Below the pieces are notes generated by a model. The model ran no database searches and had not been told where the DNA came from. It was given only the letters and a program-made list of their open reading frames with translations. A program made the position numbers and the translations under genes. From positions 4,141 through 59,631 of the forward strand of contig JAUJMQ010000014.1 of the NCBI GenBank assembly GCA_030446775.1: DNA of 55,491 nt, written 5' to 3'. Shown in pieces: positions 1-8,499 of this stretch (its first letter is position 1; every line of letters begins with the position of its first letter). This DNA comes from Egibacteraceae bacterium. GTDB taxonomy: Bacteria > Actinomycetota > Nitriliruptoria > Euzebyales > Egibacteraceae.

Positions 1-30
1 GATCGGTCCGCCGGGTGATACTGGGACGCC

Positions 31-1101
31 ATGGAATTGCCTCTGCGGCTGCCCGTCGAACCGATGCTCGCCAAGGGCGCGGACGCCGTTCCCGAAGGGG
101 ACGGGTGGCTGTTCGAGCCGAAGTGGGACGGTTTTCGCTGCATCGTGCTGCGCGCCGGCGACGAGGTCGAGCTGACGTCGCGGGGCACGCGCCCGTTCAC
201 CCGGTACTTCCCCGAGCTGCTGGCACCCCTGCGGGAGCAGCTGCCGGCCGGATCCGTGGTCGACGGCGAGCTGCTGGTCGTCGCCGGCGACCAGCTGGAT
301 TTCGACGCGCTGCAACAGCGCATCCACCCGGCGGTCTCCCGGGTGGGCATGCTGGCCGAGACGACGCCGGCCCGGTTCGTGGCCTTCGACCTGTTGGCGG
401 TGGCCGACGAGGACGTGACGTCGGTGCCCTTCGCCGTTCGTCGACGCCGGCTGGAGCAGCTGCTGGCGGACGCCCAGCCGCCGTTGCACCTGACGCCGCT
501 GACGGCCGATGTCGCGACGGCGCGTGACTGGTTCACCCGGTTCGAGGGTGCCGGGCTCGACGGCGTCGTCGCGAAGGCGGCGGCGGGGGCCTACGAACCG
601 GGCCGACGGGGGTGGGTCAAGGTCAAACATCAACGCACCGCTGACATGGCCGTGGCGGGTTTTCGCTGGCACAAGGACGGCGTCGGTGTCGGGTCGCTGC
701 TGCTGGGGCTGTACGGCGACGGCGGCCGGCTCAACCACGTCGGCGTGGCTTCGAGCTTCACGGCGGCGCAACGCCGTGCCCTCGTCAACGAGCTCGCGCC
801 GTATCGGACCGACGCGCTTGAACGTCACCCGTGGCGCGACTGGGCCGACCTGGACGCGCACGCGGAGGGAACCCGGCTGCCCGGAGCGGTCAGCCGCTGG
901 TCCGGCGGGCGGGACCTGTCATGGGAGCCGCTACGCGTCGAGCGGGTCGCCGAGGTGGCGTTCAACCAGCTGACCAGCGGACGGCTCCGCCACCCGGCGA
1001 AGTTCCTGCGCTGGCGCGACGACCGCGACCCGCTGTCGTGCCGCTACGACCAGCTCGAGGTGGCCGCGCCGGCCGAGCTCGAGGCGCTGTTCGGCGCATA
1101 G
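31..1101 (+). CDS. ligC: ATP-dependent DNA ligase, LigC type
   Basis: Seals nicks in duplex DNA with ATP through a covalent lysine-AMP intermediate. The 356-aa protein has the adenylation motif KWDGFR at residues 31-36 (Lys31 is the predicted AMP acceptor), a DGEL segment near residue 78 and a late VKVKH segment that fits motif V. An OB-fold-sized C-terminal region follows. The length fits the small LigC ligases that mycobacteria and relatives use in repair; no polymerase or nuclease domain is fused. The ATG has only a weak GGGA 6 nt upstream. No Ku or LigD gene is visible nearby, so a role in end joining is only inferred from the family. Confidence 0.9.
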   Translation: MELPLRLPVEPMLAKGADAVPEGDGWLFEPKWDGFRCIVLRAGDEVELTSRGTRPFTRYFPELLAPLREQLPAGSVVDGELLVVAGDQLDFDALQQRIHPAVSRVGMLAETTPARFVAFDLLAVADEDVTSVPFAVRRRRLEQLLADAQPPLHLTPLTADVATARDWFTRFEGAGLDGVVAKAAAGAYEPGRRGWVKVKHQRTADMAVAGFRWHKDGVGVGSLLLGLYGDGGRLNHVGVASSFTAAQRRALVNELAPYRTDALERHPWRDWADLDAHAEGTRLPGAVSRWSGGRDLSWEPLRVERVAEVAFNQLTSGRLRHPAKFLRWRDDRDPLSCRYDQLEVAAPAELEALFGA

Positions 1102-1176
1102 CCGCCGCGTCGCCTTCTGTCGGCGCAGGGTGCCGGTTCACCATCCGCGTGGGGATGCCCGGGCCGGACGGGCGGA

Positions 1177-1345
1177 TCAGGCCTGCGGCCGGCCGATGTT
1201 GACCATCCAGGGGACACCGAACTGGTCTACGCACATGCCGAACTCGTCGCCCACATCTGCTTGTCCAGGGGGACCGACACGGTGCCGCCGTCGGACAGCT
1301 TCTCCCAGTAGCCGCGAACGTCAGCCCTCGCAGACTGGCAGGGCG
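1177..1345 (-). pseudogene. PhnB/VOC-family (glyoxalase-like) C-terminal remnant
   Basis: Only the last ~50 codons of a VOC-superfamily PhnB-like protein are recognisable, reading GYWEKLSDGGTVSVPLDKQM, then a one-base deletion near 1281, then FGMCVDQFGVPWMVNIG before a TGA at 1179-1177. The GGTV...PL.KQMWGD.FG...D.FGVPWMVN pattern is characteristic of the family. Upstream sequence on this strand does not continue the fold, so the gene is truncated as well as frameshifted. It sits in the gap between ligC and the nitroreductase gene and is probably not expressed. Confidence 0.6.
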
Positions 1346-1464
1346 CCGACACGTCGAGCTCGGAGATCGAACACGTGATCGTCGCGGTGGAAGCCTTTCG
1401 GCTGAAGCTGGACTCGCCGGCGGTCGACGGCCGCGCGCCGGCGCGTCATGCTCGGGGGGTCGGC

Positions 1465-2610
1465 ATGGCGCAACCGGGTGAGGACACGATGCGACGCCTA
1501 CGCCACGACCTCAACCACCTCGTGAGCGCCGCCCTGTTCGCGGTGGCCGTGACCACGATCCTCACCGGCGTCATCGCCGACCTGTGGGACCTCAACGACT
1601 TCCGCTGGCACACCTACGCCGGCTATGTGATGACCGGCTTCGCGCTGGCCCACGTCGCCTTGAACTGGCGCAAGATGCTGGCGTACGCCCGGTTCCGCCT
1701 GGGGCGGAGCCGACGCGGCGCGCCGGCGCAGAAGCGGGAGGCACCGACGCTGCCCGACGGACGGCTCACGCCGGCGGTCGTCGGGCGCGCGGCGGGGGGT
1801 GCGCTGCTGTCGCGGCGCGGCCTGCTGGGGCTCGGCGTCGGGGGGCTGGTCGGCGCGCTGGGGGGCCGCGGGCTGCGCCCGCCGCCGGTGATCCGCGGCG
1901 GTGAGGACCTCGCCCTCGTCTACCACGAGTGGAGCAAGCCAGGCGTGCTCGACGCGCTGGGCACGGTGGCGAACTGGGGGGAGCGGCCGCCGCAGTACAA
2001 GACCTATCCGCACGCCGACACGGTGACGCTGCCCCACCCGGACCTGGCCGGCGGGTTGCCGACCGAGGACGCGATCGTGCGGCGCCACTCGACGCGCGCC
2101 TACTCCAGCGAGCCGCTCGGCCTCGACGAGCTGTCGCGGGTCTTGTTCCTCACTGCCGGCACGACCCGCCGCGGCCGGCGCGCCCACCCGTCGTCGGGGG
2201 CGCTGTATCCGATCGAGGTCTACCCGGTCGTGCACAACGTCGACGGCCTCGCCGCGGGCGTCTACCACTACGGCATCCGCGGCCACACGCTGGAGCTTGT
2301 CCGCGCGGGCGACTTTCGCGGCGCCGTCGTCCGGCAAGGGCTGATCCAGGACTTCCTCGGTGAGGCCAACGTCGTGCTGTTCCTCACCGTGATCTTTCAG
2401 CGCATGCGCTTCAAGTACCAGGATCGCACCTACCGCTACGGGCTCATCGAGGCGGGCCACCTCGGGCAGAACGCCTACCTGGCCGCGACCTCGATGGGGC
2501 TGGGCGCGTGCGCGGTCGGCGCGTTCCTCGACGACGCGATGAACCGCATGCTCGGCGTCGACGGCCGCGAGGAGGCCGCCGTGTACATGCTCAGCATCGG
2601 CAAGACCTGA
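1465..2610 (+). CDS. Membrane-anchored SagB-type nitroreductase-like oxidoreductase
   Basis: A 381-aa fusion. Residues 10-75 form two transmembrane helices with histidines (His18, His49, His63), resembling a small DUF4405/cytochrome-b-like module. A linker contains a twin-arginine-like segment at 117-118 followed by a hydrophobic stretch. Residues ~200-380 are an FMN-dependent nitroreductase fold of the SagB type, with RHSTRAYS near 207 and HPSSGALYPIEVYPV at 241-255. SagB proteins oxidise azoline rings in peptide maturation, but no precursor peptide or cyclodehydratase is present here, so the substrate is unknown. ATG at 1465 follows GGGGGT by about 5 nt; an in-frame ATG at 1489 is the alternative. 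Confidence 0.8.
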   Translation: MAQPGEDTMRRLRHDLNHLVSAALFAVAVTTILTGVIADLWDLNDFRWHTYAGYVMTGFALAHVALNWRKMLAYARFRLGRSRRGAPAQKREAPTLPDGRLTPAVVGRAAGGALLSRRGLLGLGVGGLVGALGGRGLRPPPVIRGGEDLALVYHEWSKPGVLDALGTVANWGERPPQYKTYPHADTVTLPHPDLAGGLPTEDAIVRRHSTRAYSSEPLGLDELSRVLFLTAGTTRRGRRAHPSSGALYPIEVYPVVHNVDGLAAGVYHYGIRGHTLELVRAGDFRGAVVRQGLIQDFLGEANVVLFLTVIFQRMRFKYQDRTYRYGLIEAGHLGQNAYLAATSMGLGACAVGAFLDDAMNRMLGVDGREEAAVYMLSIGKT

Positions 2611-2634
2611 ACCTGAGCCTGCTCTGCTCTGCTC

Positions 2635-3177
2635 TCACGAACGGCGGTGAGCCGTCTGGTCGAGCGGCAGCCGGTAGCGGACTTCAGGCACCTCGATCCC
2701 CAGGACCTCTTGTCGCCGTTGGCAGTCTTCAGGGTCCCATCCCGACGCCTCGTAGAAGCGGCGAGCGCGGTGGTTCCCCGGATGGACCCAGAGGATCGCT
2801 TCACCGAAACCTGCATCCGACAGAGCCCGGACCCCCGCTTTCAACAGCGTTCGCCCGTAACCCTTGCCCCACGCGTCAGGATCCACGTTGAGGGCGTAGA
2901 CCTCTCCCATCTCGCTGTCGGTGTCTCCGTCCGTCGGGCCGACCGTGATGAACCCCACAACGGCCCCGGCGTCGTCCTCGGTGACGTAGCGCGCGAACCG
3001 AGGGCGAGGCGGACGTTGGAGGCTCTCGGCCCACATTTGCGCTCGATCGCGGGCGGACAGGCCGTCGAGGTACTCGTCGGGCATCAGCCCGCCGCGATAG
3101 GCACGCTGCCAGGCTCGGACGTGAACGACTCCCAGGGCGTGAGCGTCGTGGACCGTAGGTTCCCGAACCGTCGCCAT
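2635..3177 (-). CDS. GNAT-family N-acetyltransferase
   Basis: A 180-aa single-domain acetyltransferase that would move an acetyl group from acetyl-CoA to an unknown amine. The acetyl-CoA loop is seen as WGKGYGRTLL after the beta-4 strand VYALNVDP. The usual RRFYEASGW segment follows near the C terminus. ATG at 3177 is chosen because GGGGAG lies 6-7 nt upstream; an in-frame codon nine residues earlier lacks a ribosome site. Its GC content is visibly lower than the window average, as in the next gene. It is convergent with the nitroreductase gene, 24 bp away. The substrate cannot be assigned. Confidence 0.85.
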   Translation of the reverse strand: MATVREPTVHDAHALGVVHVRAWQRAYRGGLMPDEYLDGLSARDRAQMWAESLQRPPRPRFARYVTEDDAGAVVGFITVGPTDGDTDSEMGEVYALNVDPDAWGKGYGRTLLKAGVRALSDAGFGEAILWVHPGNHRARRFYEASGWDPEDCQRRQEVLGIEVPEVRYRLPLDQTAHRRS

Positions 3178-3278
3178 CCGTTCTCCCCGCTGGCCACACC
3201 GCAACGCCCTGAGCCTGGGATCTACAGGCTGCCCGTGGGAACGCTGGACTACCCGGATCCTTGGAGGGTTTCATCCTC

Positions 3279-3779
3279 ATGGCTCAGCGCGTGCCCTTCA
3301 CCGGCGCAGAGAAGATCAGCCTCCGCACGAGCCTCGATCGGCACCGTGACGTCGTGCTGTGGAAGCTCGAAGGGCTCAACGACGAGCAGCTGCGCTCCCC
3401 CATGACGGCCTCCGGCACGAGCCTGTTGGGTCTGGTGAAGCATCTCGCCGCAGTTGAGTACGGTTGGTTCTGCCAGACGTTCGGTCGGGGAACCGAGCCG
3501 TTGCCGTTCGACGAGGACGACCCGGACGCCGACCTCCGGGTCGTCCCAGGTGAGTCCACAGCCGACGTCGTCGCCTTCTACGGACGGGCTCGGGCCGCTG
3601 CCGACGAGGTCATTGACCAGTTGGACGTCGACGATGTAGGCACCGCCTGGTTCGGTGAGCAGGTGTCTGTTCGCTGGGTCCTCATCCACATGATCGAGGA
3701 GACCGCTCGGCACGCCGGGCACATGGACATCCTCCGCGAGCTCATCGACGGCGCCACCGGCGACCATCCGGGGGAATGA
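3279..3779 (+). CDS. DinB-superfamily protein (DUF664)
   Basis: A 166-aa four-helix-bundle protein of the DinB/DUF664 group. The putative metal ligands are a histidine in LVKHLAAVEYGWF and the HAGHMDIL pair near the C terminus. Characterised relatives include metal-dependent thiol S-transferases that use mycothiol or bacillithiol, but many members have no assigned reaction. ATG at 3279 lies 10 nt after a GGAGGG ribosome site; the in-frame TTG at 3261 overlaps that site and is less likely. The nearby PIG-L deacetylase makes a link to mycothiol chemistry possible but unproven. Confidence 0.85.
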   Translation: MAQRVPFTGAEKISLRTSLDRHRDVVLWKLEGLNDEQLRSPMTASGTSLLGLVKHLAAVEYGWFCQTFGRGTEPLPFDEDDPDADLRVVPGESTADVVAFYGRARAAADEVIDQLDVDDVGTAWFGEQVSVRWVLIHMIEETARHAGHMDILRELIDGATGDHPGE

Positions 3780-3847
3780 ACCTAGTCGGTCCCAGTCGAC
3801 GCCCTCCATGGCGCCCGAAGCGGTCGGTTTCAGGCCGCTACCGGCAC

Positions 3848-4606
3848 CTACAGGCCAGGGGTGGCGTCGACGTACTGCTCTTCGGCGGCCCAGTGGCGCA
3901 GCCCCTGGGCTCCCAGGACTGCGAGCATCCCGCCGATCTGTGAGCGGTGGGCGAGCAATGCGGCGGTCTTCGTGTCCAGCGTCGCCTCGTCGAGCCGGAG
4001 GTCGAGGGCGACGTCGTGGGAGGCGACGCCGGCCGTCAGCGTGGGGTCGTCAGGGTCCATCAGCACGTCGACCCAGGAGCCGGGCCCTGTGGTCCACCAC
4101 TGCGGGGTCCGCGCCACGTGGAGCAGGCGCGCTCCGGCGGGCGCGGCCGCGGCGAAAGCGGCCGTGGTCCATCGCGACACCGCCCGGTGGTCGTGGTGAC
4201 CGGTGAAGCCGTCAGGTCCGAAGGTGACGACCGTGTCGGGCTGCACCTGCTCGATGACCCGGGCGACGGCGGCGACCCCGAGCTCGGGATCGAGGCCGGC
4301 GAGCGTGCCGTCGACGAACCCGAGCAGGCGGTGCTCGGTGACCCCGAGCACCTCGAGGCAGGCGAGGAGCTCAGCGGCGCGGACCTCGGCCAGACGGTCC
4401 GGTGGCCAGTGCTGGGGGTCCTGGGTTCCCAGCTCCCCGAGGGTCGCCGTGACGCAGGCCGTCCGCTGGCCGGCCGACGTCGCGAGGCGCAGCAGGCCGC
4501 CCGCCAGGAACGCCTCGTCGTCGGGGTGGGCCCACACCGTGAGGACCGTACCGAGGGTCGTCACGTCCGCCGACGTTGTGCGCGGTGCCCACAGCGCGAC
4601 GGTCAT
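3848..4606 (-). CDS. PIG-L/LmbE-family deacetylase (MshB/Mca-like)
   Basis: A 252-aa zinc-dependent N-deacetylase. The metal motif AHPDDE lies at residues 26-31 and the second histidine cluster HHDH at 137-140. In Actinobacteria this family includes MshB, which deacetylates GlcNAc-inositol in mycothiol synthesis, and the mycothiol S-conjugate amidase Mca. The protein is shorter than typical MshB (~300 aa), so another amidated sugar is possible. The start at 4606 is set by GAGGAG about 8 nt upstream. It is convergent with the DinB gene and divergent from the ABC exporter. Confidence 0.85.
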   Translation of the reverse strand: MTVALWAPRTTSADVTTLGTVLTVWAHPDDEAFLAGGLLRLATSAGQRTACVTATLGELGTQDPQHWPPDRLAEVRAAELLACLEVLGVTEHRLLGFVDGTLAGLDPELGVAAVARVIEQVQPDTVVTFGPDGFTGHHDHRAVSRWTTAAFAAAAPAGARLLHVARTPQWWTTGPGSWVDVLMDPDDPTLTAGVASHDVALDLRLDEATLDTKTAALLAHRSQIGGMLAVLGAQGLRHWAAEEQYVDATPGL

Positions 4607-5052
4607 GCCTGGCTCCTCTCGCGTTCGGCTCACAGGGGATGACGGCGGACGCCGCCGAAACTGAGCGGTGGCTTTGTGGCAAGAGCATCCGGAGCACCCG
4701 GCTGATACGCATCGGCAGCGGCTGCACAGTCGTCTCGGCAGCCGGGTCACCTCACCGGCTGCCGTCGATGGGCACGCCTGCGCCGCCCCCCGTGCGCATT
4801 GGCCGCGGCGGTTTCTCGCGGAGGTGGCCGTGTGATCGCCGGTCCTCGGGTGCCCCGCGGTCGGGCCTCGCGCACGACTTCCCAGACGTGAGTCCCCGAT
4901 GGGGGGCCCTACCGGAGGCTCTTCAGACGAGGCAGCCGTGACCCGAGGCCATCTCGGCCTGTGACGCCGAGTCGCGCAGGGCAGTCCGCGGCACCATCCG
5001 GCGGACTGACCGTCACCGGTAGGCTGCTGGCCACGTGGGGGAGAGAGGACCC
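4607..5052. other. Divergent intergenic region, no gene recognised
   Basis: About 446 bp between the PIG-L gene (minus) and the exporter operon (plus). It must hold both promoters. A TAGGCT box (TAnnnT type) lies 9 nt before the GTG at 5035. No conserved protein was recognised in any frame. Confidence 0.5.
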
Positions 5053-6042
5053 GTGCAGGACCGAAGTGTGGACATCCGGGTCGCCGGCCTGCGCAAGACG
5101 TTCCGCGTGCCGGAGCGGGAGGCCGGCCTCAGGGCGGCGCTGCGCAGCCTCGCACACAGGTCGTACCGAGAGGTCCACGCGGTCGACGGCGTTTCGTTCG
5201 ATATCCCCACCGGCGAGGTGGTCGGGTTCCTCGGACCGAACGGCGCCGGCAAGACGACGACGCTGAAGATCCTGTCGGGTCTGCTCCACGTCAGCGGCGG
5301 CGAGGCGACGGTGCTCGGACGGATCCCGGCCCGTCGCGAGCGGGAGCTGCTGAGCCGGATCACGCTGCTCATGGGCAACCGCAACCAGCTGCAGTGGGAC
5401 ATCCCGGCCCTGGACTCCTACGAGATGAACCGGGCGATCTACCGCCTCGACCCGGCGACGTTCCGCAGCACGAGAGACGAGCTGGTCGAGCTGCTCGACA
5501 TCGGCGACCTCGTCCGCAAGCCAGTGCGCAACCTGTCCCTCGGCGAGCGGATGAAGGCCGAGATCGTCGGTTCGCTGCTGCACCGCCCGCAGGTGCTGTT
5601 CCTCGACGAGCCGACCATCGGCCTGGACGTCACCATGCAGAAGCGTCTGCGATCCTTCGTCGCCGAGTACAACCGCCGGTACGGCGCAACGGTGCTGCTG
5701 ACCAGCCACTACATGGCCGACGTCATCGCCCTGTGTCGCCGGGTGATCGTCATCCACCACGGCCAGATCCTGTTCGACGGCGCGCTCTCGGCGTTGTCGG
5801 ACACCTTCGCCGCGTACAAGACGATCACCGTGACCGTGGCGGATCCTCTGGCCCGGTTCGACGTGTACGGGGAGGTCACGGCGGTCGACGGCAGCCGGGT
5901 GAGCATCAGGGTGGGCAAGCAGGACGTCTCACGCGTCGCGGCGGACGTGCTGCGGGACCACCCGGTCACCGACCTCACGATCGAGGAGCCCCCGGTCGAG
6001 GACGTCATCGACCAGGTCTTCACCGGCCCGGTGACGGCCTGA
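5053..6042 (+). CDS. ABC-2 type exporter, ATP-binding subunit
   Basis: A 329-aa ATPase powering the exporter formed with the next two genes. It has Walker A GPNGAGKT at residues 61-68, the signature variant LSLGERMK at 161-168 (a LSGGQ replacement typical of this group) and Walker B LFLDEP around 182-187. The family matches COG4586, which travels with two permeases of the COG4587/COG3694 type; characterised relatives export viologens or antibiotics. GTG at 5053 follows GGGGGAGAGAGGA closely; GTG at 5035 is an in-frame alternative. Its stop overlaps the ATG of the next gene. Confidence 0.88.
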   Translation: MQDRSVDIRVAGLRKTFRVPEREAGLRAALRSLAHRSYREVHAVDGVSFDIPTGEVVGFLGPNGAGKTTTLKILSGLLHVSGGEATVLGRIPARRERELLSRITLLMGNRNQLQWDIPALDSYEMNRAIYRLDPATFRSTRDELVELLDIGDLVRKPVRNLSLGERMKAEIVGSLLHRPQVLFLDEPTIGLDVTMQKRLRSFVAEYNRRYGATVLLTSHYMADVIALCRRVIVIHHGQILFDGALSALSDTFAAYKTITVTVADPLARFDVYGEVTAVDGSRVSIRVGKQDVSRVAADVLRDHPVTDLTIEEPPVEDVIDQVFTGPVTA

Positions 6043-6878
6043 TGTCGCTGGGCACCCCCGCCCACGCAGGGCGGATCCGGGGCATGTGGGACTTCTACCT
6101 GACCGTCATGCGCACCGCGGTCGTGGAGCAGTTCCAGTACCGGGCGGCCAACTACGCCTACATGATCGGCATGGTCGCCGAGCCGGTCATCTACCTCGTG
6201 GTGTGGAGCACGGTCGCCGAGGCGCAGGGCGGGGAGGTGGCGGGGTTCACGCCGGGCGACTTCGCGGCGTACTACATCGTCTGGACGCTCGTGCGGAACA
6301 TGAACATCGTCTTCACCCCCTATGGCTGGGAACAGCGCATCCGGGAAGGGCACCTGTCCGGCATGCTGCTGCGCCCCGTGCATCCGCTGCACTACGACAT
6401 CGCCTACTTCGCCGGCTGGAAGGTCGTCGCCATCGTGCTGTGGGTGCCGATCGCGGTGGTGCTGTCCATCGGGTTCCGGCCGACCTTCGACGTGTCGGTG
6501 CTCGACGCGGCAGCGTTCTTCTTCGCGATCTGGGGCGCCTACCTCATCCGCACCCTGTTCCTGTGGCTGCTCGGCATGATCACGTTCTGGACCACGCGGG
6601 TCAGCGCGCTCTACGAGCTGTACTTCACCGCCGAGCTGCTGCTGTCGGGACGCCTCGTCCCCCTCGTCCTCATGCCCGCCTGGGTCTTGGTGTTCGCCGA
6701 CGTGCTGCCGTTCCGTTGGACCTTCGGGTTCCCCATCGAGGTGCTCGCCGCCGACCTGTCCCCGGCCGAGGTCGGTCAGGGATTGGCGATGCAGGCCCTG
6801 TGGATCGCGGTCGGGGCTGTCCTGGTCGCCGTGGTATGGCGGTTCGCCATCCGCCGCTACTCGGCGGTGGGCAACTGA
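6042..6878 (+). CDS. ABC-2 family permease (COG4587-like)
   Basis: A 278-aa integral membrane protein with about six helices, beginning TM1 near residue 30 and ending in the basic tail WRFAIRRYSAVGN. It is the first permease half of the exporter. The ATG at 6042 overlaps the TGA of the ATPase gene (TGATG), and its own TGA overlaps the ATG of the next permease in the same way, so the three genes are translationally coupled. The transported compound is unknown. Confidence 0.85.
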   Translation: MSLGTPAHAGRIRGMWDFYLTVMRTAVVEQFQYRAANYAYMIGMVAEPVIYLVVWSTVAEAQGGEVAGFTPGDFAAYYIVWTLVRNMNIVFTPYGWEQRIREGHLSGMLLRPVHPLHYDIAYFAGWKVVAIVLWVPIAVVLSIGFRPTFDVSVLDAAAFFFAIWGAYLIRTLFLWLLGMITFWTTRVSALYELYFTAELLLSGRLVPLVLMPAWVLVFADVLPFRWTFGFPIEVLAADLSPAEVGQGLAMQALWIAVGAVLVAVVWRFAIRRYSAVGN

Positions 6879-7675
6879 TGCGCCCGGCTCCGCGCCTGCT
6901 GAGCCTGCCATGGCTGTTCTTCCGCATCAACGCGCTGAACGAGCTGCAGTACCGGGTGAACTTCTTCATGCAGCTGATCCAGTCGGTCCTGGCGCTGTTC
7001 ACCGCGCTCGCGGTGCTCGCGTTGGTGTTCAGCCACACCGAGGAGCTCGCCGGCTGGTCACCGCCCGAGTTGCTCGCGGTCATGGGGGTCCACATCGCGG
7101 TGGGCGGCCTGATCCGCATGGCGATCCAGCCGAACATGCTCCGGCTCATCGAGGACGTCCGGGAGGGCACCCTCGACTACGCGCTCACCAAGCCCGAGGA
7201 CGCACAGCTGCTCCTGAGCATCCGCGAGTTTCGGATCTGGCAGAGCATCGATGTTCTGGTCGGCGCGCTGGTGCTGGCCACCGCGGTGCGATGGCACGGC
7301 GAGGCCGTCGGGATCGGCGGGGCGCTCGGCTTCGCCGCTGCGGTGGTCCTCGGTGCGGTGATGATCTACTGCTTCTGGCTGGCCCTCACCTCTGGCGTGT
7401 TCTGGATCGTGCGTATGGAGTTCATCGTCGAGCTGTTCGACGGCGTGTACCAGGCGGGTCGATGGCCGGTGACCATCTACCCCGGCCTGCTGCGCGTCGC
7501 GTTCACGTTCCTCGTGCCGCTCGCGTTCGCGGTCACCGTTCCGGCCGAGGCGCTGACCGGCAGGCTCGCCTGGGACACCCTCCTGGCCGCCGCCACGTTC
7601 GCGGCGTTCCTCGTCGTCGCGACCCGTGCGCTGTTCCGCTTCGCTCTGCGGCACTACTCGGGCGCATCTGCGTAG
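6878..7675 (+). CDS. ABC-2 family permease (COG3694-like)
   Basis: A 265-aa membrane protein with about six helices. The cytoplasmic segment LIEDVREGTLDYALTKP and the C-terminal ALRHYSGASA are typical of this permease group. It is the last gene of the three-gene exporter operon and starts on the ATG that overlaps the preceding TGA. The first permease ends with a similar RRYS motif, which suggests the two halves are ancient paralogues. Confidence 0.85.
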   Translation: MRPAPRLLSLPWLFFRINALNELQYRVNFFMQLIQSVLALFTALAVLALVFSHTEELAGWSPPELLAVMGVHIAVGGLIRMAIQPNMLRLIEDVREGTLDYALTKPEDAQLLLSIREFRIWQSIDVLVGALVLATAVRWHGEAVGIGGALGFAAAVVLGAVMIYCFWLALTSGVFWIVRMEFIVELFDGVYQAGRWPVTIYPGLLRVAFTFLVPLAFAVTVPAEALTGRLAWDTLLAAATFAAFLVVATRALFRFALRHYSGASA

Positions 7676-7989
7676 AGGCGTCTCAACGAGTGGGGACCAC
7701 TGCGTCACGGCCTTCACCACCAGCCGATACTGGGCGTCGACGTGTTTCTCCCCTGACGGCCGCCGGCGCTCGTGGAGGATCCGCTTCCGGGGCGAGGGAG
7801 GCGTCCGGGGGTAGGCAAGTCGTCGCTGGACGAGCGAGGAGATCAGATGGGCGCGTGGCGTGCTGCGTTCCGTGGCCAAGCCGGCTGCCTGGGGCAGTCT
7901 GGTGCGGTGAGCGAGTCGGTGCCCGATGAGCATGGCGTAGTCGCGTAACGGGCTGCTGCGTCGGCGCGGTCGCAACGTCCAACGCGCGC
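7676..7989. other. Gap with no recognisable gene
   Basis: About 310 bp after the exporter operon. Long open frames exist on both strands, as is normal at this GC, but none shows a family motif or a good ribosome site. Confidence 0.45.
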
Positions 7990-8376
7990 GTCTTGCGTCC
8001 AACGCCCGCCGCGCGCTCGGCGCGCACGTTGGTACGCCGAAACCGATCGCCGGGGACCTGCCCGGAGGACAGGGCGTAGAGGAAGGTGAGGCGCGCACCA
8101 CGCGCGCCGCCGAATTCGTGGATCGGCGAAGAGCTGGGGATCACGATCGAGGCGGGGGGCGACCGCGCCTGAAGCGTCGCGAAAGTGCAAGGCCGCGACT
8201 TCCGCATGGACGTCTGGACGATCGACCGGTGGACCGGCGAACTGTCCACCTGCGACCTGCAGGAGCACGACGCGCTGGCCTGGGTGGACGGGGCGAGGCT
8301 TCGGCGCGGTCCGACGGCCGCCTCGCCGACTCGCGCCTGCTGCCCCGGCTGCTAGCGCTCGAGGCGAGTGAAGCTG
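7990..8376 (+). pseudogene. NUDIX (MutT-like) hydrolase remnant
   Basis: Pieces of one NUDIX protein appear in successive frames. The first is a Nudix-box-like DLPGGQGVEEGEA followed by AAEFVD. After a shift near 8120 comes EELGITIEA, then a TGA near 8170. The C-terminal part then reads DFRMDVWTIDRWTGELST and QEHDALAWVD. After another shift near 8300 the sequence ends LADSRLLPRLLALEA. The order and spacing match a MutT-type 8-oxo-dGTPase. With at least two frame breaks and an internal stop it cannot be made as it stands; it is either decayed or affected by the error patch that also hits the neighbouring MFS gene. Confidence 0.5.
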
Positions 8377-8499
8377 GCCGGTCCCTGGCCGGTCGGCCGG
8401 TGACTGTCGTGGCCCCACGCATCCCGGAACGGGGGTTGGGCACGCAGAGCGCGTGCGTCGCAGGGCCTCCGATCGCGTTCCTGCCGGCCCCGACGAGGC

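Noticed and set aside
1498-2460. Long minus-strand open frame opposite the nitroreductase gene
   Set aside because: It is antisense to a clean, well-conserved gene, is Arg/Ala/Val-rich without motifs and has no ribosome site; at this GC such shadows are expected.
7842-8100. Possible integrase or transposase end on the minus strand
   Set aside because: A few residues looked tyrosine-recombinase-like, but no catalytic Arg/His/Tyr pattern could be placed; the plus strand fits a NUDIX remnant better.
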